64,000 bases of DNA from positions 62,001-126,000 of the forward strand of contig JALRME010000043.1 in the NCBI GenBank assembly GCA_026120035.1, written 5' to 3'. The notes beneath the pieces were generated by a model. It was not told where the DNA came from. It did not search any database and worked only from the letters and a program-made list of their open reading frames with translations. Below are positions 23,926 through 35,231 of the stretch, piece after piece (the first letter of the stretch is position 1; each line of letters starts with the position of its first letter). A program made the position numbers and the translations under genes. Source of the stretch: Coleophoma eucalyptorum (taxonomy: Eukaryota; Ascomycota; Leotiomycetes; Helotiales; Dermateaceae).

Positions 23926-25979
23926 ATGAGGTTCCTAGCGCCGCTCCTTGTGGCCCTCTCGGTAACTCCTTTGTCTACGGGTATGCGAACATGATCTCCG
24001 GCTTCCATGAACCTCATGCTAATATTTGCAGCAGCCCACAACATCGTCCTCCCTCGAGATGCATCGGCAGAAACCTATGCTGCTATAGCTCTGGCTCGAG
24101 CTTTACCAAACTCTCCCTCGGGCGGCTATGCCCCTGCTCCAGTGAATTGCCCGAGCACACGACCAACCATCAGATCAGCTTCTTCATTATCGCAGAATGA
24201 AACAGCATGGCTCGAGGTTCGGAGGAACAAGACGGTGGCCCCAATGATTTCATGGCTTAACCGGATGAATATTTCTGGATTTGATGCAACAAGCTACATT
24301 AACGGCATCGCAAACAATGCGACAGCATTACCCAATATCGGAATTGCCATTTCTGGAGGCGGATATAGAGCTTTGATGAACGGAGCTGGATTCATTGCTG
24401 CAGCCGATAATCGAACTTCGAACTCAACAAACAAGGGACAGATCGGTGGTTTGTTGCAAGCCACCACTTACCTTGCCGGATTATCCGGGGGTGGATGGTT
24501 GGTTGGCTCTCTTTACTCCAACAACTTCACCACCGTCGAAGATCTCCGAGATGGTAGTGCCACTTCGTCCATATGGCAATTCCAAAATTCGATTTTTGAA
24601 GGTCCGGATAAGGGAGGAATACAAATCCTGAGCACCGCAGAGTACTTTGATACTATTAACAATGAGGTCGATGCGAAGAATAACGCTGGGTTTAATACAA
24701 CCATAACAGATTATTGGTATGATTTTATTACCTTACATGCATAAAACTCTTAAAGACTAAATTTTTAAACAGGGGTCGTGCTCTTTCATATCAATTGATC
24801 AACGACACAAATGGAGGGCCTGCATACACTTTCTCGTCCATTGCTTTGGCCGATAACTTCATCAATGGCGAGACTCCATTTCCAATGCTTGTCGCGGATG
24901 AGCGATCCCCCAACACTGTTATTGTGTCCCTGAACTCTACTGTCTATGAGTTTAATCCGTTTGAGATGGGTTCTTGGGATCCTACAACATACGCGTTCGC
25001 ACCAACCAGATATCTCGGATCTAACTTTTCCGCGGGAACTCTACCGGATAATGAGACTTGTATTGCAGGTTTTGATCAGGCTGGATTTGTGATGGGTACC
25101 TCCTCTACTCTTTTCAACCAATTCCTACTACAAATCAACAGCACCGGGTTGCCCTCGTTCTTGACTACGATCTTCACCGATATCTTGACTGATATTGGAG
25201 AAGCAAACGACGATATTGCCGACTATGATCCCAATCCATTCTACAAATTCAACAACGAAACAAACCGCAACGCAGACACAAAGCAACTCACGCTCGTTGA
25301 CGGTGGAGAAGATGGTCAGAACGTTCCTCTATATCCTCTTATTCAGCCTTATCGTGGCGTTGATGTCATTTTTGCGGTTGATTCTTCCGCCGATACAACA
25401 TTCTTCTGGCCAAACGGCACTTCTCTCGTGGCGACTTACCAGCGTTCGCTCAATGCAACGATAGAGAATGGCACTGCCTTCCCATCCATTCCTGATCAGA
25501 ATACCTTCGTCAATCTCGGCCTGAATTCTCGCCCAACAATGTTTGGCTGTGACCCAACAAACATGACAGCCTTGGGACCACTTATTGTGTATCTTCCAAA
25601 CGCACCGTACATCACACAAAGCAATGTCAGCACGTTCGACCCTGACTACAATACCACTCAACGCAATGCCATTATAGAGAATGGCTACGATGTGGCGACA
25701 ATGGGCAATGGAACACTAGACCAGGACTGGCCCACATGCATGGCCTGTGCGGTCATCTCCCGTTCTCTGTATAAAACGAACACAACGGTACCAGCAGCCT
25801 GCACCGCATGCTTCAGTAAATATTGTTGGAACGGTGACCTAAACTCCACAACCCCATCAGGGAATTATTCACCAAACTATTTGTTGACAGAACTTAACAT
25901 CAAGAGCAGCGCTTCATCGCTCGGTGTCTCAGGATCCGGTCTGATGCTTGCCCTTCTTGTAGCTTTTGTTCTTGCATAG
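23926..25979 (+). CDS. Lysophospholipase / phospholipase B, GPI-anchored
   Basis: Exons 23926-23980, 24032-24716 and 24773-25979 encode 648 residues. The enzyme hydrolyses acyl esters of (lyso)phospholipids at the cell surface. It shows a signal peptide ([12 protein letters not shown]...), the oxyanion-hole block ISGGGYRAL, the nucleophile elbow GLSGGGW (Ser170) and the catalytic Asp423 in [10 protein letters not shown], as in cPLA2/PLB. There are many N-x-S/T sequons and a cysteine-rich C-terminal segment, then a Ser-rich stretch and a hydrophobic tail ([12 protein letters not shown]) fitting a GPI signal. The first intron ends in a tandem acceptor (TTGCAGCAG), so two proteins differing by one Ala near signal cleavage are possible. 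A GH76 wall enzyme follows on the same strand. Confidence 0.95.
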
Positions 25980-27091
25980 AAGGTATTTGTTGTTGCCACG
26001 CCAGTGCTTCTTCAAATTCTATAATGTGCATTTTCAAAATATGGCGGTAATGATAGTAGTGGTATGGAAATGATCTGGTTTATGCGTTCTGTAGCATGAT
26101 ACTAGGGCACATAGTGGATAGGTTGCTGCATTTACAAGGGCGGAGGCGTACTAGGATTTTGGGTAGATATTAGTAACTAAATACAATATCAAACGCATTT
26201 AAGACAGATGTGATCATCATCCACGCAATTACCTTTCGCACCTTTGTTACAGTAGAGACCAGATGAACTGACAAGATTACGGTCACATGATCTCGCCTGG
26301 ACATCATTTCGGTCGCCAAGCCTGGGCACTATTGAACTATCTTCTTCCTAGCCTCCTGTCACACTCGGATTGTTGCGGCAGCTCTCGCCATTTATGGCAG
26401 AACTGCTCTATAAATTCAAAGCCCATGACGAATGCATTCCGAAGACATCAGCTGAACACCCGTCCAAACCTTCTGATCAAGGAATCAGGAGACGGCGGAG
26501 TTCTTGTTTGTTCGACGAGTCTGTTGTCGCAGGGTAAGGTCCCAAGCATTGGCGTTGGCATTGGCATGTCCAGGCACTTGGCAGAGCCCACTTCGACTGC
26601 TTTCTAGGCCTGCAGCCCCCCGAAGGATCGAATAATATCAGACCGTTTAGCTCTTGGTATTCTTGTACCAGTCTATTTTTCATTTTCCTCGTCAGCGCCG
26701 TCTTTACCTGCAACCCCTGAATAACATTGGCACCGGACAAAGGACAGGGCAGTCGCCCTCTCCGCGTACAATGTTTTAAGCGCTCGCATATCCTATATTC
26801 TTGCCCCCGTCTCTGGGGCAATATCTGGGCAGTATGGCTGTGTTGGCTCTGGTCTGCTTGGCAGTGGCCATGGGTTCATACACGTCTTTCGTTTTATCGC
26901 TCTCTTTGTTTAGCTTTCTTCATGCTTATGTGTTAGACACATAGGTTTGTTGTCGATCTTTTTGTTCCCATCTTTCCGCTCCAAGAGCGTTGGATTCTTC
27001 GAAATCCTGTCTTTCGTTTTTTTGGGAGCTTGTGTTGCGGCGAGGATCAGACAGAATTCTCAACCCGAGCTACTTTTCCTTCAGCGGCGTC
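25980..27091. other. Intergenic region upstream of GH76 gene
   Basis: 1.1 kb between two same-strand surface-enzyme genes. Only short unrecognisable frames; pyrimidine-rich sequence from about 26900 precedes the GH76 start and is probably its promoter/leader. Confidence 0.55.
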
Positions 27092-28555
27092 ATGAGAGTG
27101 AAATCAGCATCTGCCTTTGTGGCAACCTTGTGTGCGCTTGCTGGCCAGGTAGCGGCGACCATTACTCTGGATCTGACATCACAAGGTGGGTTGCTCTGTG
27201 TCTTCCGTTATACTCAAGACTAAACCCTCTGCCAGACTCGATCAAAAGCGCCGCCAGTACGATTGCCAAAGACATGATGTCATATTACACTGGAAACAAC
27301 CCAGGCGATACTCCAGGAAATCTACCTGATCCATACTACTGGTGGGAAGCAGGGGCGATGTTCGGGTCGATGATGAATTACTGGCATTACACGGGAGATA
27401 CATCATATAATGCGATTATTATACAGGCAATGTTGCACCAGGCAGGAGATAATGGGGACTTTCAGCCGTTGAATCAGACGAAGACGCTGGGTAACGATGA
27501 TCAAGGGTTCTGGGGTATGGCTGCCATGACAGCAGCGGAGGTGAACTTCGAAAATCCTCCATCTGATGAGCACCAATGGTTGGCCCTTGCACAGGGAGTT
27601 TTTAACACACAGGTTGTTCTTTATGATACAGCAACGTGCAATGGGGGCTTCAGATGGCAGAAGTTTACGTTCAACAGCGGTTATAACTACAAAAATAGCA
27701 TTTCTAATGGCTGCTTTTTTAACTTGGCAGCCCGTCTTGCTATGTATACCGGCAACGCTACTTATGCAGAGTGGGCAGAGAAGACTTGGGACTGGATGAC
27801 GGGAGTAGGGCTTCTCGTAGAAGGTGTAGCGGTATACGACGGTACGCAGAATACGGACAACTGTACTTCTAAAGATCACAACCAGTGGTCCTACAATGCG
27901 GGAATCTTTCTTTTCGGGGCTGCAGCGATGTACAATTATGTAAGTCGATCTGTTCAAGGTTCAAGCTAATTGCTAACCACAAGAACAGTCAGATGGTGAC
28001 TCGGTCTGGCGCCAAAGAACCCTAAGCATGCTCAACACAACCGACAACTTCTTTGCCGATGGTATTATGTATGAGTCCTGCGAGTCAAGTGGAAAATGCA
28101 ACGTCGATCAGCGTAGTTTCAAGGCCTACCTCGCTCGCTGGCTTGCGGCAACATCGAAGATCGCGCCCTTCACCTCTGACTCAATTCTCCCTCTCCTCGC
28201 GAGCTCCGCCAATGCAGCTATCACGTCCTGCACAGGCGGCACTTCAGGCACACAATGTGGCTTGAAGTGGAATACGGGTGCGAACGACGGCAGTATTGGT
28301 GTAGGCGAGAGCATGGCCGCTCTGGAGATCGTGCAGAGTAATCTTGTCAGTACGAGCTCGGATTTTGTCTCCACCGTGAAAGGAACTGGTAGTTCGGTGG
28401 GAAATGTAAATGCGGGAACCAGTGCGGATACCACGTCTGCAGACGGCCAAACATTGTCGCCGGTCACCACGGCTGACCGTGCCGGGGCAGGAATCTTGAC
28501 AGCACTGGTATTAGTGGGTGTTCTGGGCGGTAGTGCTATGATGCTCTCGCCGTGA
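27092..28555 (+). CDS. GH76 mannan endo-1,6-alpha-mannosidase (Dcw1/Dfg5 type)
   Basis: Exons 27092-27185, 27236-27939 and 27989-28555, 454 residues. In fungi these GPI proteins are thought to cut the GPI glycan and cross-link mannoproteins to wall glucan. Evidence: signal peptide ([22 protein letters not shown]), N-terminal block [32 protein letters not shown], the catalytic Asp pair Asp119-Asp120 in [11 protein letters not shown], and the C-terminal block [13 protein letters not shown]. The tail is Ser/Thr-rich and ends in a hydrophobic segment ([21 protein letters not shown]), consistent with a GPI signal. The start was chosen at the ATG that begins the signal peptide; the frame upstream of it is open but unlike a leader. 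Confidence 0.95.
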
Positions 28556-30506
28556 TTTTTCTTTACGGGTGTCAAGGCTTATGGCGCTGGCGCTTTGGCG
28601 TTTGGTTCCACATTTTAAGAATTGGGATTGTACATAAATGGATTCACCATGAGCTCTGACTATTTCGTACCTTAGCTCTCACACGAATATAAAAATATAA
28701 TCTTGAATGAAGCGATGCAGTTTAGCGGGAGAATGTATTATGAAGAAAATCCTTGATAACACTTATCCTCCTGAATAGCCTCACCTGCACATTCATTTCC
28801 AATCACTCGAAACACCCCGGGCACGTCCCAATCACTGAGATACCCTCTAGTGGGGCTGGTTTTTTTTAAAATAAATAAAAGTTACAAGATAGGTATGAGA
28901 AGAAACGGCAGAGCGACAATGTGATGCGCTCCTGCGTCGTGATCGTGTCACTGAGTATTGCATGCGCACTTGAAATATGACTAATCCTCCTCTATTGTTG
29001 TAGGTAGAGTGCAGGGTGGATGATTCAGGGAAAGGAGAATGGCGGAGAGATATACAACGACGCTCAGCTCGTTTCTTGTGTTATATCAAATACAAAATCA
29101 GCATGTACTTGGGGATCGAGGCATCTACTTGCTTCAAGCTATGGTATCGGATGTCGTTTAATTGGATAATTCTTTGGTGCCTTTGCGTTGTGTAGGGGAT
29201 ACTTATAACTGAGGAAGATGGTTGGGCCTATTTTGGTAGCAGGTATGGGTGTGCTCAGGAGTACGAACGCGTGCAAATAAAAAAATATAAACAAAGGACG
29301 TTGTTCACAACATAGTCATCCTGACCTCGTTGTCACCCCCACTACTGCTGATCATTTAACTCCCGAAGTTGATTTACCCACAAGCGTGTTCGTTGGTCAC
29401 CGGTGACAATCACATGGCGTCCTCTCCAGGATCCGGGATGTTTGGATGTCATCATGGTTGTTATCAGCAATCGCTTAACTTTCTTGTGGCAATATCGCTA
29501 TTTGGGCTGAAGACGGAGAGCCAGTGGTATACTACGTGTGTAGAAGTCTGTATTGAGGATATTACTAGGACTATCTGCATCAATTTGGGATATGAACTGC
29601 AAACTATATATTCATTCTTTTATTCTGCGTTGCTGGTTTGATTGAAAAGGCTAGACCCGTGGCAACCCTCCCCCGCCCCCCCCCCCCCCCCAACCACCAC
29701 CACCACTGGCGAGCATAGCACATCAAATACCGATACATGAAGCAATTGCGCCCGTTATCAGAAATTTGATAATCTGGTAGATATAATTATACACATGCCG
29801 TGGAAGGAAATATTACATGGTTTGTTTCGGAGTCATAGCGATTATAATGAGTTAAAGAAGTTGTTAATAGATTTGAAAAATATTTGACTTGATGAAATTT
29901 GAGATGAATAATTATTCACAAAAGCTTGATACTTGGGGAATGAAACGCAATATCTTGAACACATAACTCCCGTAAATCAATGTTAGAGCTATATAGTTAT
30001 TTGGGCAGGAATTTAAAGCTTTTGGATTAACATGTACATGGAGCAGGAAATATTTCAGCATCAAACTCATTCTATGGATCGAAAGCGTTCCTTTCGGGCA
30101 CTCTCATACACACATTCCCGACGGCCTCTAGCAACGTTGCAGATGGAGAGTGGCCCAGAGATAACATTTCATATCTACTACTTGAGTTAAAGACACTGAA
30201 GTTGAATCGTGCATTTGAGTCCCACGGAAGAGGAAAAGAGAGAACCGCCCGCTAGTCGAGAAGCCAGACTATGTCAGATTGGGAACATGAAATGTAAACG
30301 AGTCAGGGGGCCTAAACTCCAGCTCCAAACAATCCGAGAGCCAGGACAAAAAGAAAAAAGCAGAAAGGGTCGTGCACTCGTTCTTTTCCAATGCATGCCG
30401 CAGCAAAAAGATGATGATTCCCCCCCTTCAGCAATATTGATTGAGTAACTCAATGGCAAAAACATGAAAAGCAAAAGAAAGAAGAGTCAGGTGACTCGTA
30501 TTTGAA
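28556..30506. other. Intergenic region with poly-C tract
   Basis: About 1.95 kb, AT-rich, without a supported gene. It holds a run of 16 C at 29676-29691 followed by a short CCA-type repeat. The frames at 29369-29641 and 30209-30448 have no domain or signal peptide. Confidence 0.55.
29676..29691. repeat. Homopolymer, 16 consecutive C
   Basis: Sixteen consecutive C on the plus strand, in intergenic sequence, preceded by CCCCG and followed by CAC-rich sequence. Length may be inexact in any assembly. Confidence 0.85.
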
Positions 30507-30612
30507 TGGACAATCTGGGAATTGAACCCAGGACCTTCTCTAAGATCGCTGATTCGAATTGAATTCGAATCAAGCTTGCTAAAGAGAAATCATACCACTA
30601 GACCAATTGCCC
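30507..30612 (-). tRNA. tRNA-Ala (AGC) with 34-nt intron
   Basis: On the minus strand the acceptor stem GGGCAAT (30612-30606) pairs with ATTGTCC (30514-30508), including the G3:U70 pair that marks alanine tRNAs, with discriminator A at 30507. The D arm, anticodon stem TCTCT/AGAGA, and the T arm CTGGG-TTCAATT-CCCAG are all present. The 5' exon is 30612-30577, the intron 30576-30543, the 3' exon 30542-30507. The intron interrupts the anticodon loop after position 37, the standard eukaryotic site, and the spliced loop TTAGCAT contains anticodon AGC. Inside the intron a perfect 10-bp inverted repeat (GATTCGAATT/AATTCGAATC, one base between) can form a long hairpin. Confidence 0.93.
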
Positions 30613-31378
30613 TTTGTTGAAGTATAATAGATTATGTTAACTTATATTGAAGGCCGGGCATGGATGTTTAGAGGTTTGAGAAGTTTGTGCCTTAAGCGAG
30701 ATTGGTAGTGACAATGGCTCCACCCAAACGCGAACGAGTGAACCGAGTCAAGAAGCGAGGAACTCTATCTCTCGTACTTGAAGAACGTCTCCGTACAGAG
30801 AGAGCGAGAGAGTGGTGGTTGGTAGATGGCTGGGGGAGCACTTGCACTTAGTTATGAGAAATTTGTGCAAGGTTATTCTAAACATACACTCGCTCGCTCT
30901 TCGGTCAATGGCATTTACAAGACTCCTGATCGTAATTTCCTTGCATTATCATTAAAGGCGACACAGCCACTTTTGGATCAGCAGCCCCTGTCCCCACGCT
31001 CTGCTAACCCCCACTTTGTTGGTTATTTCAACTCCATTTCGTAGCATCTTTAAACCTTTTATACAAGCTCTCTAAAATCCCCGTCTTGGCTTTGTGGTTA
31101 TGCCCCTGTTTCTCGATGATTTGTGGCCGGCAGAGCATGCAACCGCGTCCGTGCTAAGTAGCAGCATTTGTAAACAACTACTTCTCGACTGATTGGAAGT
31201 TGAATTGTCGCCATACTAAGAAAGGTATTCTGGAGTGCCAGATTATACGGCGTTGAATGACTTCGAACATGACAAAATCCCGCCCTCTCTCAAGTGACAC
31301 GCCCCATTATCTTTAACAGGTTCCAGCTACGATACTGCATCCCAATCAGCATCATTTCAACAAGAGTGACGAAAAGAC
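30613..31378. other. Intergenic region, tRNA to secreted-protein gene
   Basis: Nothing recognisable. A GA-rich patch lies around 30795-30815. The frame at 30826-31044 has no domain. Confidence 0.55.
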
Positions 31379-31843
31379 CTACCATGCCTGAGCTTGACAC
31401 TTCCCGCTGCTGGGATTTGGATACCAATCCGTCTTTGGAGAGCAGGAAACTACCTTCCCACCACCACAAGTTGCACCCAAGAAATTCCCCCATTGCGCAA
31501 ACGTACCCGCGTACTTATCATCGGCGCTCCAAGAACGCCAAATAGCGAATTGACCACTGTAGTTTATGAGACCAGAGCTACAAGGACCTTGGCCATTGTC
31601 TGTTGGGGCTGGATCCCAACTAGCACAATCGGGGCCCATGACAGCTGCCAGACCCCAACTGGCTACACTAAAGGCATCGTTGACGTCGGTTGCGCAGACC
31701 GACACCTGACACCACATCTGCGTACATCCTGATGCCGTAACTAAGGACAAAAATTGAGAGATGACGACCGTGATAAGGCTGAAAGATACGTTAGTTACTT
31801 CAGTTTACACATAGTAACAGGCTTACAAGCTAGAGAACTTCAT
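31379..31843 (-). CDS. Small secreted eight-cysteine protein, family unknown
   Basis: Two minus-strand exons, a 17-nt first exon (31843-31827) and 31778-31379, joined by a GTAAGC...TTTCAG intron of 48 bp, give 138 residues. Splicing creates a clean signal peptide, MKFSSFLITVVISQFLSLVT, with cleavage likely near residues 20-22. The mature protein of about 116 residues has exactly eight Cys, spaced C-x4-C-x4-C-x22-C-x14-C-x37-C-x7-C-x14-C, enough for four disulfides, and is Trp-rich. No enzyme motif and no GPI tail. Size, secretion and even Cys count fit fungal apoplastic effector-like or wall-associated proteins, but function is unknown. It is transcribed away from a second secreted-protein gene 850 bp further on. 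Confidence 0.82.
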
Positions 31844-32693
31844 CCTGAATACTACAGAGCAAGTACCACCAGATGACAGGGGATCAAGGATAGCTGGCGC
31901 GGAGCTCTAAGACACAAGTACGCTCTGGGCTGGACATCTCTCTCTTCAAAGCTGGAGAATAGCACAAATTATAAGTGATCTTCCACCACCACCAGCCATC
32001 CGGATCTACAAGATGCAAAGTTAGGCGAGGGATGCTCGGCTAGTCTCAGGTTCCACGCTGAAGGATTCCGGGGCGGCGGGGCGTTTACGGCATCGGACCA
32101 GGTTGCGACCAAGATCTTACAATGCAACTGATGACAAGCAATCAGAAAATTGCGCTTTAAATCCTTCATGAACTCTTACCGTCCCAGTCAGAACTGGCTT
32201 TGCCTACACGTGCAGGTTCAGCGGCCCGCACGTTGGCATCTGTAGGTCGAGGAACCGCCGGCGATCAATGGGAATTTAAACCAGCCTCATCTTGCTGATA
32301 CACACGCGATCCTTCGATGACAAGTGCCGTGTAAGGCTAATTTAGCTACTCTTAGGGGTTGCCGACCACTAATGCTGTCTGCCGGTCAACATGCACAAGA
32401 TCAAAAATTCTGCTGGGGACAAATCCTGATACTGTTTGTATATTTTCATCTGTTTGACTTTCTGCTGACGTCCCAAAGCGTAAGTTATCCCAACTTTCAC
32501 AATCGTATACTAGGTCCTGATAATTTCTAGTACGCCAACACGAGCTTTCCTGACGCCCGTGTACCCACCGAGGCAGAATACTTGTTAGCAGCGCCACACT
32601 GTACATTCTACCACATCCGTTCAATGGCTTCATAAGATCTATCATGTTACCTCTGAGATCTCTACAGCTTTCACTCCTTCAGCTGCTGCCAAC
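31844..32693. other. Divergent promoter between two secreted-protein genes
   Basis: 850 bp separating the start codons of the eight-Cys protein (-) and the 506-residue secreted protein (+). No frame of note. If the two are co-regulated, the control sites lie here; I recognise no specific motif. Confidence 0.5.
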
Positions 32694-34413
32694 ATGATTC
32701 TGTCGTTACTATTTCTTGGTCTTTTACCGCTTGTACAGTCGCTACCGCAAGATACCTCAACCCCAACCCCAACATCAGCATCAGCATCAACATCATCAAC
32801 ATCAACAGCAACGGCGCTTTGGCAAAACGTCCAATGTTCTCAATCACCCATCTCTGATGCCGGTGCTCCAGCTCTTGACAGGTGGACAGCTGCCGATACC
32901 AACTCATCTTGGGATGCAGCACTTTTAGCATGGAAAGACTATTCGCCCAGTGCCCTTGACACCAAACTCACATTCCCCGAGTTCGTCAGCAATTTCTTTG
33001 CCGGTCCGGAGCAATGGAATTGTCAAGACATTGGAAATATCCCTTGCTCAGTCACAGTTCAATGTGACGAAACAAACCATCCAGCTGGGTTTGTACTTAT
33101 CAAATGGCATCCATGGTTTATACTGACTGAACCAGATTTCTCATCTTGAACTCCTTCTCAAGAATCCATCAGGTTAGCTTCCAGATTTATATTTCTCATA
33201 GTTTGCAAACCGCTGATACTCATAGATTCATCAAAGTTACCACAGTTCTCTCAACGATGCATGGCTAGCCATGCAATCACAAGTTGGAATCTTCACAGAC
33301 ACGTTCGCTCCTCAACTTAAGACGAAAAGTGAATCCGGGCTCATTAAAGCCTTGCTGGACGTCATGACCTTGGTCGTTGGTGTCGGTTCTGCATTTGCAT
33401 GGAACATCGTCATCAAAGAAGCCGGTATCTTCTTGAACGATGCTTACCGCGGCTTTTCTAAAGACGTTGCCAATGGCGCAATCAGTGCATCTATAGCCAT
33501 TTCGAAGGATACAATGAGCTCGTCAGTATTTGAGTACATGCTAAGAGTACAATAATTAACTTGACCTAGTGCTTCTTCAGCAATAAGCGTTCAAAATGAC
33601 CTATCCTCTGCCTTGGGCTCGCTCATGTCTGCATGGCGAAGCACCGAAGCCTCTTTATTGGATCAAATATTCTCCGGAGCCAATGATACCGTCATTGATC
33701 AACTGTCGTCATTCATTCAAGAGGGAATGATGGATACTGTGCCGATCGACATCGATCTTTCGAGTACCACTGCAATGGCGGAGAAGATCATGTATGCTCA
33801 AATGATTCCCGTAGCTTGGGCCCATGCCCCAGACGGGTTCACTCCTTTTGTCTTGTAAGTGACCTATTGATTCCACTCACTTAACTCAAGCTGATTCTCT
33901 GATAGGAAAACCGGGGATGTGTGCTCATCTACTGTGCCTGATACGGTTTCGAACTTCATGAGTCAAGATACCCACACCAAGAGTGGTGTCTGTTGGAACA
34001 ACAACCAATTCTACGTCCTCACTGTCGAGACTTACATGGTCGAGGTATGGGGCGACACTCCAGCAATCACAGAAAATGTACCATTCGGACAGCTAGCTGG
34101 CGGAACCAACGATGTCCTCGACGGGACGGCTTGGGGCGGCGTCACTCTGCTAGACATGGTCATTAGCTCCTACTCTGGGTATTTGGCCAATGGCAATCAG
34201 AATGGGTACTCGATGTCGATGGATCCAAGCACGAGCGCTAGTGCAGAAGAGTTGTTGTTTTCGGGCGGAATTCAAACACCAGGGTTCTTTACCCTGCCGG
34301 TTTGCACCAGTCTGTGGAATACTATTATGAATGTGGGAGGGTCGGATACCAGTACTGACCAGTACTTCCCCTGCGGTTCGTGGGTTGACAGGACGTATCC
34401 AAGAGGAACATGA
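32694..34413 (+). CDS. Secreted protein of unknown function, 506 residues
   Basis: Five exons, 32694-33088, 33136-33172, 33226-33521, 33570-33854 and 33906-34413, splice in frame to 506 residues. A signal peptide (MILSLLFLGLLPLVQS) is followed by a Thr/Ser/Pro linker (TPTPTSASASTSSTSTATA) encoded by a trinucleotide-rich repeat, then a globular region beginning at ALWQNVQC. Internal blocks include FPEFVSNFFAGPEQWNC, SVTVQCDETNHPAG, a hydrophobic stretch VMTLVVGVGSAFAWN and CWNNNQFYVL near the C-terminus. Cysteines are scattered; no catalytic signature or GPI tail is seen. The 37-nt second exon and the GTCAGT donor after exon 3 are inferred from phase and reading continuity. I do not recognise a named family; it looks like the large uncharacterised secreted proteins common in filamentous ascomycetes. 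Confidence 0.8.
32759..32812. repeat. Coding microsatellite (CA-rich trinucleotides)
   Basis: Degenerate CAACCC/ATCAGC/ATCAAC repeats encode the Ser/Thr linker just after the signal peptide of the secreted protein. Such tracts change length easily. Confidence 0.7.
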
Positions 34414-35231
34414 ACGTAAAGTTATGAAATATATAATGATAAGCTATTGATAATGCTTTTGTACATGCATGCTAGCTCATGCTATCCCATTTCACATATC
34501 CTCTTAATGACAACATAGGGTAATGAGAAGTCGTTCAAACTTCAGTAACCGACACTGAAAGACCAGCCTTGAAGCTAAAACATTATGCACGTGCAATATG
34601 ATGATAGGTGTTTCTCTATTACCCACATGCAACTATCGAGTACCCGATGTTTGTGCTTTGAACTTTTTCGCTTGATTAGCTGTCGTTTGGAGGTTAAGTT
34701 CCCGGAGAGATGAACTGAAGTTGGAATCTGTCAGAAAACGGCGACCGCAATGACGCCTGGAACACTGGAGCAATGGAATCATTGAAAACGTACTGATGTG
34801 AACTCTGCAAATGGATATATACATATAGTCAATCTATCTACTAACATAGAGCAACGAAACCTTTTGTGAAATGGTCATGTGACCGACATCAACGCTGCGA
34901 CTTTGGCAAAGCAAACAACTACCACAACGGAGGTTTGAAGAAAAGAAAGTTAACTCGCAAGCTTTTCCCCAGCCAAGCCAGTTCATCAAGACCTCGGAGA
35001 AATCATCAGACGGTCGTGCATGGACTTTGCCAGCAAAACCCCATTTGTCGCTCGTTTTGTTTCGGCTATCAATTTCATGCACTCCAACCTCCATCGACCA
35101 CCCCCCCCCCCCCATCGCGTGAAACCACCAGCCCCAATCGCGCATCCCGCTCTCCCAAACTCCGCAAAACAACTCCCGTTTACATCCAAACCAGAACCAA
35201 ACCGGCCCAGAAACGAGGGGCCACCGCCGGT
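34414..35231. other. Intergenic region upstream of DHODH
   Basis: No gene. The part from 34866 is in frame with the dihydroorotate dehydrogenase but lacks an ATG, so it is read as leader. It contains a run of 13 C at 35101-35113. Confidence 0.6.
35101..35113. repeat. Homopolymer, 13 consecutive C
   Basis: Thirteen consecutive C on the plus strand in the probable 5' leader of the dihydroorotate dehydrogenase gene, about 120 bp before its start codon. Confidence 0.85.

Noticed and set aside
29369..29641. 90-codon plus-strand frame before the poly-C run
   Set aside because: No domain, no signal peptide and no partner exon; AT-rich surroundings are non-coding in character.
34866..35231. N-terminal extension of the dihydroorotate dehydrogenase
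   Set aside because: The frame is open but has no ATG before 35232 and contains a poly-C run; the family N-terminus begins at the ATG.
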